Of a stretch of 64,000 nucleotides of DNA, positions 27,201 through 37,831 are shown piece by piece. Within the stretch, counting starts at the first letter, position 1. Each line of letters starts with the position of its first letter. The position numbers and the translations under genes are program-made. Below the pieces are notes generated by a model that worked only from the letters and a program-made list of their open reading frames with translations, was not told the origin of the DNA and ran no database searches. This DNA comes from an uncultured Rikenellaceae bacterium. GTDB lineage: Bacteria > Bacteroidota > Bacteroidia > Bacteroidales > Rikenellaceae. Location of the stretch: the NCBI GenBank assembly GCA_946486375.1, contig CAMLTW010000003.1, positions 235,826-299,825 of the forward strand. The letters run 5' to 3'.

Positions 27201-27894
27201 CGATCGGGTCACGCAGATTTTCCGGAACAGGTATCTTTCGCCGCGTTATCCTCTCGGAACCCTTCAGATTCCGGTGCAGGGCATCGGCGAATGGTGCCAG
27301 CCGAACATGCAGGCCGACATCGACGACAGCGGTGTCCGCCGGGCGACCCGGAACGGACTGTTTCTCTCTTCGATGGGAATCCCCTTCACGAGCGAAGCGG
27401 ACTCGCTGCGGAACAATGTGCTTTTTACTTCTTTGTGGGACAACTATCCCGATTCGGCGGAAGTTTCCTTGCAGGGAAAGGCTTGCCACGTCTACCTGCT
27501 GATGGCGGGTTCGACAAACCATATGCAAAGCCGGATGGTGAACGGAACCGTCAGAATCACCTATGCGGACGGTTCTTCCGATCTGCTGGAACTTGTGAAC
27601 CCGGAAAACTGGCCCCCGATCGAACAGGATTATTTCGAGGACGGAGCCGCCTTCCGGCTGGATGCTCCCCGTCCCTATCGCGTACAGTTGAGTACGGGAT
27701 TGACGACGAGGAACCTCGGCAAAGCGCTGGGATTGAAGGGCGCCGCATCGCGACGGATACCCGGCGGGGCCGCGGTGGTGCTCGACCTGCCTCTCGATCC
27801 GAGCAAGGAACTGCGAAAGCTCACCCTGACGACCCACTCCGGCGAAGCGGTGATCGGCCTGATGGGAATCACACTGATGAGACCAACCAATTAA
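24256..27894 (+). CDS. DUF4450 / six-hairpin glycosidase-like large secreted protein
   Basis: A 1212-residue secreted protein with a signal peptide ending near FPVSARH. Residues 25-240 fit the DUF4450 domain (YRPDGEDFVIVNGERRFTRA, then FAFYMPGMGGNVRLG). From about 295 to 700 the sequence forms an (alpha/alpha)6 barrel (GDFLGWHDRAREHFTAYA, SHYDMNLVYIDALLWHLNW), and the rest is beta-rich, ending in a domain that looks carbohydrate-binding (PRPYRVQLSTGL, LTLTTHSGEAVIGL). Proteins of this design occur in Bacteroidales rhamnogalacturonan loci and are probably glycosidases; the exact linkage is not assigned here. It is the first gene of a transcript that runs through GH105 and GH106 to the terminator at 31953. 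Confidence 0.72.
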   Translation: MRTILLTLLLTSFLFPVSARHAGEGTAWWHGKKRELRYRPDGEDFVIVNGERRFTRALYGTNTAFRVETGDRPEFAFYMPGMGGNVRLGLLAGGKSLWLDKAEYVESRYRPGARLYTVKDPAMGPKGKIDLYVLALGRGEGLILRAVSSGLPAGTELVWSYGGASGARLSRNGDMNADPESSFYLLPEYCVENRLEIRGETFALRFGNKRDTFEMSGRFPEGSRLWRGDARRLSTPAEACGVADGRDFPVLIGRKNFGGNDTLFLCLYNTGTRRIDRYAELPEVFREAETHRRAVAGRIRIDTPDPYLNAMGGALAVAADAIWESPSYLHGAIGWRVQLPGWRGAYAGDFLGWHDRAREHFTAYAASQRINMPDKPVIMDTVLNLARTAKIPGTPMYSSGYISRYPGRTEDMSHYDMNLVYIDALLWHLNWTGDTAYARQVWPVLERHLAWEKRNFDPDGDGLYDAYCCIWASDALQYGGGNVTHSSAYNYRANRIAAQIARLLGENPAPYQAEADKIHKAVRENLWMRERGHWAEFRDYGGRQRLHASPAVWTFYHAVDSDLSSDGLEAWQAARYVDRAIPHIPVRAEGYPDDGSYVVATTNWMPYVWSINNVAFAESAHTALGLWQAGMNERAYGLFKGTILDAMYLGGSPGNVGQVSFYDAARGETYRDFADPTGAAARALVQGLFGIRPDALHGKLEIRPGLPSSWEHASFSTPDVDFSYRRKGVTETYTVNQRLPKRCRLFLTVPALREFVGTVTVNGEKVRPLRETGVGRPVWKIDCGTAESMQVEIAWKGKPIVNKTDCPDVIAQGDRLTVRLAPGQSLEEVRDPQGVVSEPVRKSDSFSGRVTGQEGHRTLFLRVRQGDTQWYLPVETEIRPALEAIMEEKEGSNLHFRIINNSSESVQGTYAVNEAESAPFELDGRDTSETFVCRASFVRMGTNRLRLFPDEGKAVEIRLTGWNFRNPRNTDYEPVDMQSVWNDRVTQIFRNRYLSPRYPLGTLQIPVQGIGEWCQPNMQADIDDSGVRRATRNGLFLSSMGIPFTSEADSLRNNVLFTSLWDNYPDSAEVSLQGKACHVYLLMAGSTNHMQSRMVNGTVRITYADGSSDLLELVNPENWPPIEQDYFEDGAAFRLDAPRPYRVQLSTGLTTRNLGKALGLKGAASRRIPGGAAVVLDLPLDPSKELRKLTLTTHSGEAVIGLMGITLMRPTN

Positions 27895-27909
27895 AAAACT
27901 GATACGAAC

Positions 27910-29073
27910 ATGAAAAAAATGTTAACCGCCGTGCTCCTGACCGTTTTTGCGGCGACGGGACTGACGGCCAAGGAAAAGTATTACAAGGCGTTCGCCGACT
28001 CCGAAATCAAGCGTTTCCCGGAAGCGTGGCAACTGGACTACGGTTCCCGTCCCTACTTCGGTTACACGCAGGGGCTGGGGTGCCTGGCCATGCTGAAAGT
28101 CTGGGAAAAAACCGGAGACCCAAAATATTATGACTACGTACACAAGTACGCCGATTTCATGATCAATAACGACGGGGTGGTGCATGCCTTCGACCATGCC
28201 ACCCAGCCCCACAACATCGACATGATCAACGCCGGAAAAATCCTTTTTACCATGTACAGGGAAACCGGCAATGAAAAGTACAAAAAAGCGATGGATCGGC
28301 TCTACAACGCCATGATGACCCACCCGCGCAACAGCGAAGGGGGATTCTGGCACAAGCAGCGCTACCCGTGGCAGATGTGGCTGGACGGGCTTTACATGGG
28401 GTCGCCTTTCCTGGCCCAGTACGCCGCTGAGTTCAACAAGCCGGAACTGACCGAGGATGTCGTCAATCAGTTCCTGCTGGTGCGCAAGCATATGTACGAT
28501 CCGAAGACGGGGCTCTATTACCATGCCTGGGACGAGAAGAAGGAACAGAAATGGTGCGATCCCGAAACAGGGCTTTCCCACATTTTCTGGGGCCGGAGCA
28601 TCGGCTGGTGGTTCATGGCGCTGGTGGACGTGCTGGATTACATTCCCGAAGACCATCCCAAGCGCGGGGAGCTGATCGCCATGATTCAGGGACTGGCGGA
28701 CGACCTGCCGAAGTATCAGAAAAACGGCCTCTGGTATCAGGTCGTGGATCAGGCGGAACGGGAAGGAAACTATCCGGAGGCTTCCGTGACTTCGATGTTC
28801 ATGTACTGCTACGCCAAAGCCGTCAACAAGGGTTATATCGACAAAAAATACAAAAAGTACGCGGAAAAGGCGTTCAAGGGGCTGACCACCGACCTGATGC
28901 GGGTGGATCCGGACGGCACGCTGAACCTGCTCCGATGCTGCGCCGTAGCCGGACTGGGTGGAAATCCTTACCGGGACGGCAGTTACGAATATTACATCAA
29001 TGAAAGGATCCGGGAAAACGACGCCAAGGCGACCGGCCCCTTCATCATGGGCTGCATCGAACTGAACAAATAA
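27910..29073 (+). CDS. GH105 unsaturated rhamnogalacturonyl hydrolase-like
   Basis: A 387-residue (alpha/alpha)6-barrel protein of family GH105 with a signal peptide (ending near TGLTAK). The family's catalytic Asp region is visible at PWQMWLDGLYMGSPF (Asp159, matching Asp143 of YteR), as are the HNIDMINAGK segment (about residues 101-110) and the late GRSIGWWFMALVDVL. The enzyme removes the unsaturated uronic acid left at the non-reducing end by pectate or rhamnogalacturonan lyases. It is 15 bases after the DUF4450 gene and 32 before GH106. Length is typical for the family. Confidence 0.92.
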   Translation: MKKMLTAVLLTVFAATGLTAKEKYYKAFADSEIKRFPEAWQLDYGSRPYFGYTQGLGCLAMLKVWEKTGDPKYYDYVHKYADFMINNDGVVHAFDHATQPHNIDMINAGKILFTMYRETGNEKYKKAMDRLYNAMMTHPRNSEGGFWHKQRYPWQMWLDGLYMGSPFLAQYAAEFNKPELTEDVVNQFLLVRKHMYDPKTGLYYHAWDEKKEQKWCDPETGLSHIFWGRSIGWWFMALVDVLDYIPEDHPKRGELIAMIQGLADDLPKYQKNGLWYQVVDQAEREGNYPEASVTSMFMYCYAKAVNKGYIDKKYKKYAEKAFKGLTTDLMRVDPDGTLNLLRCCAVAGLGGNPYRDGSYEYYINERIRENDAKATGPFIMGCIELNK

Positions 29074-29105
29074 CCGTTTCCGCTGCACACTAACCCCGAT
29101 TTGCC

Positions 29106-31922
29106 ATGAAAAGAAACCTGAAACCGATCCTGCCGCTGGCCGTACTGCTGGCCGTTTCCTGTACGGGAACGGCACCGGTGACGGAAGACGGCACCGACTG
29201 GCCGGAGGTGCAGACCATCCACAAGCCCTATACCCGCTGGTGGTGGCTCGGAAGCGCCGTGGACAGCGCCAACCTGACCTATAACCTGGAAAAGCTCACC
29301 GAAGCCGGCATCGGAGGCGTGGAGATCACTCCGATCTACGGGGTGCAGGGAAACGAAAGCAGGGATATTCCCTACCTGTCGCCCCGGTGGATGAAAATGT
29401 ATGTTCATACGGTGGAAGAGGCCCGGCGGCTGGGTATGGACGTCGACCTGAACAACGGAACGGGCTGGCCCTTCGGCGGCCCGGACATTACGCCGGAGCT
29501 GGCCGCCACGCGGCTGCTGGTGCGTCAGTGGCCCGTAAGAGCCGGACATGCCCTGCCCCATCCGATCGTTCCGGAAGAACCGGCTCAGGCGGAGGTCTTC
29601 ACCCTGAGCCGCCTCGTGGCCTATTCGCCCGACGGCAGCCGGAAGCTCGATCTGACCGATCAAGTCTCGCCGGAAGGCCGGCTGCTCTGGACGGCTCCGG
29701 AAGCGGAAAACGATTCCCGGGCGGTGTGGACGGTTTATGCGCTGTTCAACGGAAAGACCCTTCAAAAAGTCAAGAGGGCAGCTCCGGGCGGCGAAGGACT
29801 GGTGATGGATCATTTTTCCAAAGCGGCGCTCGCCACGTATCTGCGCCGGATCGACAGCGCGTTCAAGGCGTCGGGAGCTCCTGCACCGCGTAATTTCTTC
29901 AACGATTCCTACGAAGTGCACCGGGCCGACTGGACGCCGGATTTTCCGGCGGAATTCTCCGCCCGACGGGGGTATAAGCTGGAAGATTACCTGCCTGCTT
30001 TGCTGGCGAACGATTCCACGGACGTTTCCCGGCGCGTCGTTTCGGATTACCGGCAGACGGTCGCCGAAGTGTTCATGGACAATTTCGTAACGCCATGGAC
30101 GGAATGGGTGCACGGCATGGGATCGTTGGTACGGAACCAGTCGCACGGCTCGCCGGGAAACCTGGTGGATATCTATGCATCGGTCGATATTCCGGAGTGC
30201 GAAACCTTCGGCCGTACCCGCTTCGATATTCCCGGCTTGGCGGTGGACAGCGGCATGCGCCTGAACGACTCCAATCCCGCCGTGCTGAAATTCGCGTCCT
30301 CGGCGGCGCATATCGCGGGGAAACCGCTCACTTCGGCGGAAACCTTCACGTGGCTCACCGAGCATTTCCGGACGGCCCTTTCGCAGTGCAAACCGGAAAT
30401 CGACCAGATGTTCGCATCGGGGGTCAACCATGTGTTTTTCCACGGCACCCCCTACTCGCCCCGCGACGCCGAGTGGCCGGGATGGCTGTTTTATGCGGCG
30501 ATCAACATGTCTCCGACCAATTCCATCTGGAAAGACGCTCCCGCATTTTTCCGGTATATCGCCCGCTGTCAGTCTTTCCTGCAGCAGGGACAGCCGGACA
30601 ACGATTTCCTGCTTTACGTGCCGATCTACGATTTCTGGAACGACTGGCGGGGGGACCGGTTCATGCCGTTCAGCATCCACAACATGCTGGCGATGATTCC
30701 GGAGTTCGACCGGACGGTGGCGGAAATCATGGATGCGGGTTACGATCTGGACTATATCTCGGATACCTTCATCGCCTCGCTGCGGTATGAAAACGGAGAA
30801 CTGGTCACTTCCGGCGGAAGCCGGTACAAGGCGCTGATCGTTCCGGACAACCGGCTAATGCCGACCGAGACGCTGGAAAAAATCCTCGCGCTGACCCGGC
30901 AGGGTGCCACGGTGGTTTTCTCCGACCGCTATCCCGCCGATGTTCCGGGACTTTCCGATCTGGCGGCCCGGCGTAAAACGATGGACAAACTGCGGGACGA
31001 ACTTCCCGAAGCCTCTTTCGGCAAGGTAACGGTTCACCCGTTGGGAGCGGGCAACATTGTCACTGGAAAAGGCTACGGCGAACTGCTCGCCATGACCGAA
31101 GCCGTTCCCGAAGCGTTCAAAACCGGATTCGGCGGACAGTACGTGCGCAGAAAAACCGAGGACGGAAACATTTATTTCTTCACCCTGCTCCGAAACGCCG
31201 AAGTGGACGGTTGGGTGACCCTGGGCCGGGAAGCCGCATCGGTCATGCTGTTCGATCCCATGACCGGACGAAAGGGGCTGGCCCGCACCCGAACCGAAAA
31301 CGGGCAGACGCAGGTACGATTGCAGCTTCGCCCCGACCAATCGGTCATTCTGAGGACTTTTCGGGAAGAGACGGTGGAAGCGGAACCCTGGGAGTATCTG
31401 GAACCGCAAACCGAACCGCTCGCCCTGGCGCACGGGTGGTCGCTAAAGTTCGTCGAAAGCGAACCTGCCGTCGGGGGGACGTTTGTCACGGACACCCTCT
31501 GTTCGTGGACAATGGTGGATGACAGGAATGCCGCCGTGAATATGGGCACCGCCCGCTATACGACCGCCTTCGACCTGCCGGAAACGAAAGCCGACGAGTG
31601 GCTGCTCGATCTGGGCGACGTCCGGGAGAGCGCCCGCGTGCGGATCAACGGACAGGATGCGGGAACCCTTTGGGCCATTCCCTTTACGGCGCAGGTGGGC
31701 AGGTTCCTGAAACCGGGACGCAACACGCTGGAAGTAGAGGTAACCAACCTCCCGGCCAACCGGATCGCGGATTACGACCGGCGGGGCGTGAAGTGGCGTA
31801 AATTCAAGGACATCAACATCGTCAGCATCTTCTACAAACCGATCACGTTCGACACGTGGGCGACCGCTCCGTCCGGGCTGCTCGGTCCCGTAACGCTTAC
31901 GCCGATGCAGAAAGCCGACTGA
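29106..31922 (+). CDS. GH106-like alpha-L-rhamnosidase lipoprotein
   Basis: A 938-residue protein with a lipoprotein signal (MKRNLKPILPLAVLLAVSC, Cys19). It begins with the GH106 pattern YTRWWWLGSAVDSANLTYNL and EAGIGGVEITPIYG, followed by a (beta/alpha)8-type region with VDLNNGTGWPFGGP, and it ends in a galactose-binding-like beta sandwich (about residues 810-905: DLGDVRESARVRINGQDAGTLW, TLEVEVTNLPANR). GH106 enzymes cleave alpha-L-rhamnosyl links, for example in rhamnogalacturonan. It completes the transcript that holds DUF4450 and GH105. The catalytic glutamates were not pinpointed. Confidence 0.85.
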   Translation: MKRNLKPILPLAVLLAVSCTGTAPVTEDGTDWPEVQTIHKPYTRWWWLGSAVDSANLTYNLEKLTEAGIGGVEITPIYGVQGNESRDIPYLSPRWMKMYVHTVEEARRLGMDVDLNNGTGWPFGGPDITPELAATRLLVRQWPVRAGHALPHPIVPEEPAQAEVFTLSRLVAYSPDGSRKLDLTDQVSPEGRLLWTAPEAENDSRAVWTVYALFNGKTLQKVKRAAPGGEGLVMDHFSKAALATYLRRIDSAFKASGAPAPRNFFNDSYEVHRADWTPDFPAEFSARRGYKLEDYLPALLANDSTDVSRRVVSDYRQTVAEVFMDNFVTPWTEWVHGMGSLVRNQSHGSPGNLVDIYASVDIPECETFGRTRFDIPGLAVDSGMRLNDSNPAVLKFASSAAHIAGKPLTSAETFTWLTEHFRTALSQCKPEIDQMFASGVNHVFFHGTPYSPRDAEWPGWLFYAAINMSPTNSIWKDAPAFFRYIARCQSFLQQGQPDNDFLLYVPIYDFWNDWRGDRFMPFSIHNMLAMIPEFDRTVAEIMDAGYDLDYISDTFIASLRYENGELVTSGGSRYKALIVPDNRLMPTETLEKILALTRQGATVVFSDRYPADVPGLSDLAARRKTMDKLRDELPEASFGKVTVHPLGAGNIVTGKGYGELLAMTEAVPEAFKTGFGGQYVRRKTEDGNIYFFTLLRNAEVDGWVTLGREAASVMLFDPMTGRKGLARTRTENGQTQVRLQLRPDQSVILRTFREETVEAEPWEYLEPQTEPLALAHGWSLKFVESEPAVGGTFVTDTLCSWTMVDDRNAAVNMGTARYTTAFDLPETKADEWLLDLGDVRESARVRINGQDAGTLWAIPFTAQVGRFLKPGRNTLEVEVTNLPANRIADYDRRGVKWRKFKDINIVSIFYKPITFDTWATAPSGLLGPVTLTPMQKAD

Positions 31923-31952
31923 CAGCCGGCTTCGGAAGCATCTTTTCCACCG

Positions 31953-31983
31953 AACTCCCGTTCACGATGAACGGGAGTTTTTT
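31953..31983 (+). terminator. Intrinsic terminator after GH106
   Basis: AACTCCCGTTCA (31953-31964) and TGAACGGGAGTT (31968-31979) form a perfect 12-base stem with a CGA loop, followed directly by T residues to 31983. It is 31 bases past the GH106 stop. Confidence 0.93.
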
Positions 31984-32010
31984 GTACGGAGCGAATCCCG
32001 CGGAAAGCGC

Positions 32011-32042
32011 TTTGCACGTCTGCCGGAAAAACACTACTTTCG
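32011..32042 (+). promoter_or_regulatory. Bacteroidetes-type promoter of cvpA-rsgA
   Basis: TTTG at 32011-32014 and TACTTTCG at 32035-32042 are 20 bases apart, the spacing expected for the -33 and -7 elements; the -7 box has one mismatch. The cvpA ATG lies 41 bases downstream. This is the only spot in the window where I see both elements at the right distance. Confidence 0.6.
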
Positions 32043-32082
32043 TCAAAAATAAACCGACCGTCCGAACCGTTCCGATTCCGTT

Positions 32083-32589
32083 ATGAATACGCTGGATATC
32101 ATTCTGGGCATACCGCTTCTCTACGCCGTCTACCGGGGATTCCGGGACGGCGTGATGGTGCAGCTCGCCGGACTGGTCGGAATTTTGGCGGGCATATGGC
32201 TGGCCTTTCGGTACAGCGCTCAGGTCGGAACGTGGCTCAAACTCGATCCCGACGTTTCCACACCTGCGGCTTTCGTGCTGATCGTCCTGGCTACGCTGCT
32301 GGGCCTGGGCATTCTGGGACGGATTCTGAGCAAGATATTCAGTTTCGCCGGGCTGGGAATGTTCGACAAAGCGGGCGGCATCGTGGTCGCGGTGGCTAAA
32401 ATGACTTTGATTTTGAGCGTATTGTCGATGGCCTTTTCCGCCATCAACCTGAAAACGGAACTGGTGAAACCGCAGACCCTCGCCGGTTCCGTCCTTTACA
32501 AACCGATCAGCGGCGCTGCACAGTACGTTTTTCCCTATCTTTCCGAGATGAAAGAAATGCTGACGGATAACGAGGCGAAAAAAGAATGA
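32083..32589 (+). CDS. CvpA family membrane protein
   Basis: A 168-residue protein with four hydrophobic helices (starting ILGIPLLYAVYRGFRDGVMV, then LAGLVGILAGIWLAFRYS, then FVLIVLATLLGLGILGRIL, then GIVVAVAKMTLILSVLSMAF). This is the CvpA/colicin V production layout, with the conserved FRDG-type turn after the first helix and the G-D/K-A-GG segment (MFDKAGGIVVA) before the last. CvpA proteins are inner-membrane proteins of general envelope importance; the precise role is unresolved. Its stop overlaps the rsgA start (ATGA type, four bases), so the two genes are translationally coupled. Confidence 0.88.
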   Translation: MNTLDIILGIPLLYAVYRGFRDGVMVQLAGLVGILAGIWLAFRYSAQVGTWLKLDPDVSTPAAFVLIVLATLLGLGILGRILSKIFSFAGLGMFDKAGGIVVAVAKMTLILSVLSMAFSAINLKTELVKPQTLAGSVLYKPISGAAQYVFPYLSEMKEMLTDNEAKKE

Positions 32590-33515
32590 ACACCGGAAGA
32601 GTCATCAAAAACACCGGAAGCAGTTACCGGCTCGAAGACTGCGAAACGGGGGAAGAAATAACCTGCCGTATTCGGGGGCGTCTCCGACTGAAAGACATCC
32701 GCACGACCAATCCGGTCGCAGTCGGGGATGTGGTGGATTACGAAGCCGATCCGAAAGGCGGATGCGTCATCACTCATGTTCATGACCGGAAAAACTACAT
32801 CATCCGCAGGGCATCCAACCTCTCGCGGGAAGCGCACGTCATCGCCGCCAATCTCGACGCAGCGTTCCTCGTCGTCACGCTCGATCATCCGGTCACCAGC
32901 CCGGAGTTCATCGACCGTTTTCTGGTGACGGCCGAAGCCTATCGTGTTCCGGCCACCATCGTGCTGAACAAGTCCGACCTCTATACCGAAGCCTATGCAG
33001 AGCGGCTGAGCCGTTTCCGGGAAACTTATAAGCTGGCAGGATATCCCATCGTCGAAACTTCTACGGTTAGCGGTCTGGGAATCGAATCGCTGCGCCTAAT
33101 GGTAAAAGATAAAATCAGCCTGTTCACGGGAAATTCCGGCGTGGGAAAATCGAGCCTGATCCGGGCGATCGACCCGACCCTGAATCCGCGAACCGGGGAG
33201 ATTTCCGCCTATCACAACCGCGGGAAACACACCACCACCTTTTCCGAAATGTACCGGCTGTCGGAAGGAGGTTACCTGATCGACACGCCGGGCATCAAAG
33301 GGTTCGGGCTGATCGACTTCGAAAAAAAGGAGATTTGCCGTTACTTCCCGGAGCTGATGCGGTACGCCGCCGAATGCCAATATTACAACTGCACCCACAC
33401 CCACGAACCGGACTGCGCCGTCAAGGAAGCGGTGGTGCTGGGCTATATCCCGGAATCCCGGTACATCAGCTACCTGAAGCTGCTGGAGGACGAAAACGAC
33501 AAATACCGGAAATAA
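32586..33515 (+). CDS. rsgA: Ribosome small-subunit-dependent GTPase A
   Basis: A 309-residue circularly permuted GTPase. An OB-fold N-terminus (residues 1-75) is followed by the G domain in permuted order: G4 NKSD (128-131), then the P-loop GNSGVGKS (182-189), then G3 DTPG (233-236). The C-terminal zinc-binding segment has Cys264, Cys269, His271 or His273 and Cys277. RsgA acts in late maturation of the 30S subunit. The order of motifs and the length are typical. It is coupled to cvpA; no clear terminator follows. Confidence 0.95.
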   Translation: MNTGRVIKNTGSSYRLEDCETGEEITCRIRGRLRLKDIRTTNPVAVGDVVDYEADPKGGCVITHVHDRKNYIIRRASNLSREAHVIAANLDAAFLVVTLDHPVTSPEFIDRFLVTAEAYRVPATIVLNKSDLYTEAYAERLSRFRETYKLAGYPIVETSTVSGLGIESLRLMVKDKISLFTGNSGVGKSSLIRAIDPTLNPRTGEISAYHNRGKHTTTFSEMYRLSEGGYLIDTPGIKGFGLIDFEKKEICRYFPELMRYAAECQYYNCTHTHEPDCAVKEAVVLGYIPESRYISYLKLLEDENDKYRK

Positions 33516-33703
33516 ACCACGGCTGATTTCGTTTTCCAAAAAACGGGAAGGCAGACCGTTGGTCCCCCCGGACGGATGCCGGTTTCCAAAGACTGTCGCC
33601 GAAGGAAAAACGGCAACGGGTTTTCACACCCCGAAAAAGAACGGAAACGATTCCGCGAACCGTTCCCGTTTATCCGATCGAGAGCAAGGGACTCTCCTTC
33701 CCC

Positions 33704-34582
33704 CTAAAAATACCGGACTTCCCGATCTTCGATGGCGCTTAACAGGTCGTTCGCCAATGAACTGGCCCCGATGCGGAACAAATCGGGCGTCAGCCACTCG
33801 TCCCCCAACACGGATTTTACGATCGTATAGTACAGTACGGCATCCTCGACGGTACGCACCCCTCCGGCCACTTTGATTCCCACCTTCTCCCCCGTCAATG
33901 CGAAATAATCCCGGATCGCTTCGCACATCACGACTACGGCATCCGGCGCAGCACCGGCTCCGTTTTTACCGGTGGACGTCTTGATCATGTCGGCCCCTCC
34001 CGCCATCGCCACCACGGCAGCTTTCCGAACATCCGTCAGGAACGGCTGCAAGCCGGATTCGATGATGACCTTCAGCACCGTATCCCGATCCAGTTCCTGG
34101 CGGATGATTTCGATTTCTCCGGCCGCCACCTGGTACATGCCGTCCCGGAACAGCCCCGGATTCAGCACGATGTCGATCTCGTCGGCTCCGTTTTCTTCGG
34201 CCATGGCGCATTCCAGCATCTTCACCTCTACGAAAGTCTGGCCCGACGGGAAGCCGCCCGCTACCGCCGTAATACCGATTTCGCTGTCTTCCAGCGCCAA
34301 TCCGACCGCATCCACGAAAACGGGGAACACGCAGACCGTAGCCACGTCCGGCAGGTGAGGAAAAGACTTGCGGAAATCCGCCGCCTTCCGGGCGAAGGCC
34401 GTGACGCTTTCACGGGAATCGGTCGCTCCCAGCGATGTCAGATCCAGACAAGACAGACAATGCGCATACACTCGTTTCGTCCGAAAATAGACCGTGTCCG
34501 TACGAAACCGTTCCGCTTTTTCCGCTACCTCGTGAACGTCTATGTCTTTGAATAGCCGGTCGGTGATATTCGAATAATCCAT
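33704..34582 (-). CDS. deoC: Deoxyribose-phosphate aldolase
   Basis: A 292-residue class I aldolase (counted from the ATG). Diagnostic pieces are VATVCVFPVFV, AVAGGFPSGQTFVEVK, ADEIDIVLNPGLF, LKVIIESG, MIKTSTGKNG (the Lys of KTSTGK is the Schiff-base position region) and VGIKVAGGVRTVEDA. It converts 2-deoxyribose 5-phosphate to acetaldehyde and glyceraldehyde 3-phosphate in deoxynucleoside breakdown. A GTG at 34625-34627 could extend it by 15 codons; I chose the ATG as more likely, without a clear ribosome binding site at either. It stands alone between the rsgA end and the ferredoxin-like gene. Confidence 0.93.
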   Translation of the reverse strand: MDYSNITDRLFKDIDVHEVAEKAERFRTDTVYFRTKRVYAHCLSCLDLTSLGATDSRESVTAFARKAADFRKSFPHLPDVATVCVFPVFVDAVGLALEDSEIGITAVAGGFPSGQTFVEVKMLECAMAEENGADEIDIVLNPGLFRDGMYQVAAGEIEIIRQELDRDTVLKVIIESGLQPFLTDVRKAAVVAMAGGADMIKTSTGKNGAGAAPDAVVVMCEAIRDYFALTGEKVGIKVAGGVRTVEDAVLYYTIVKSVLGDEWLTPDLFRIGASSLANDLLSAIEDREVRYF

Positions 34583-34755
34583 GGGCAAGTAATTTTTAAT
34601 CCCGTCGAGTTTCCGCGTTTCCTCCACTCCGGGCGCGGAATCGCTTTCGAAAGATACGCATTTCTCCGGGAATAATAAGCATCCCCGGCGCCCCGATTTT
34701 ACGATCAGGATTTTTCAGTTCTTGGGATATCCGGTACGTAAAACGGCGAAAATCA

Positions 34756-35037
34756 TCACCATACCGGCTGTTCTACAGGCTGTTCCTTCTTTTCCGCCTC
34801 GCTGGCCGTTTGACCTTTATCTCTATTTCGGACTGCCGTCAAGGCTCCCGTAGGACATTTTTCGACAACTTTCATGATTTCTTCCGCCGATGCCTGATCC
34901 ACGTCTATCCACGGACGGCGCAGCGGATTGAACACCTTTCCCAGTTCGGTGTAACACACGCCGGCATGGATGCATTTGCTCTGATCCCACCGCACGGTAA
35001 TCTCCGGATTACTGTACTCGTCGTGATATATTTCCAT
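34756..35037 (-). CDS. (4Fe-4S) mono-cluster binding protein, YjdI-like
   Basis: A 93-residue protein of the divergent 4Fe-4S mono-cluster family. It has SKCIHAGVC (Cys22, His24 and Cys28), DVDQASAEEIMKVVEKCPTGAL (Cys61), and an acidic/Glu-Gln-rich tail. Only three cysteines plus the histidine are visible as cluster ligands, which is the arrangement of this family rather than of classical ferredoxins. The physiological partner is unknown. The upstream region (35038-35110) is strikingly AT-rich and probably carries the promoter, although I find no exact TAnnTTTG box. Confidence 0.82.
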   Translation of the reverse strand: MEIYHDEYSNPEITVRWDQSKCIHAGVCYTELGKVFNPLRRPWIDVDQASAEEIMKVVEKCPTGALTAVRNRDKGQTASEAEKKEQPVEQPVW

Positions 35038-35164
35038 AGATGCATTATGATATAAATATTGGGATTGAATTTTATAATCGGATATATTATAATATATATA
35101 GCTATCGTTTGTTCCGTCTTAACAACGGCCTTTGCTGCATCTGTACGGTCATGCAGAAAAAGCC

Positions 35165-37824
<2,660 letters not shown>

Positions 37825-37831
37825 AATAAAC

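Noticed and set aside
33516..33703. Possible tRNA or terminator between rsgA and deoC
   Set aside because: Only short, imperfect pairings are visible; there is no cloverleaf, no CCA end, and no stem with a T-run.
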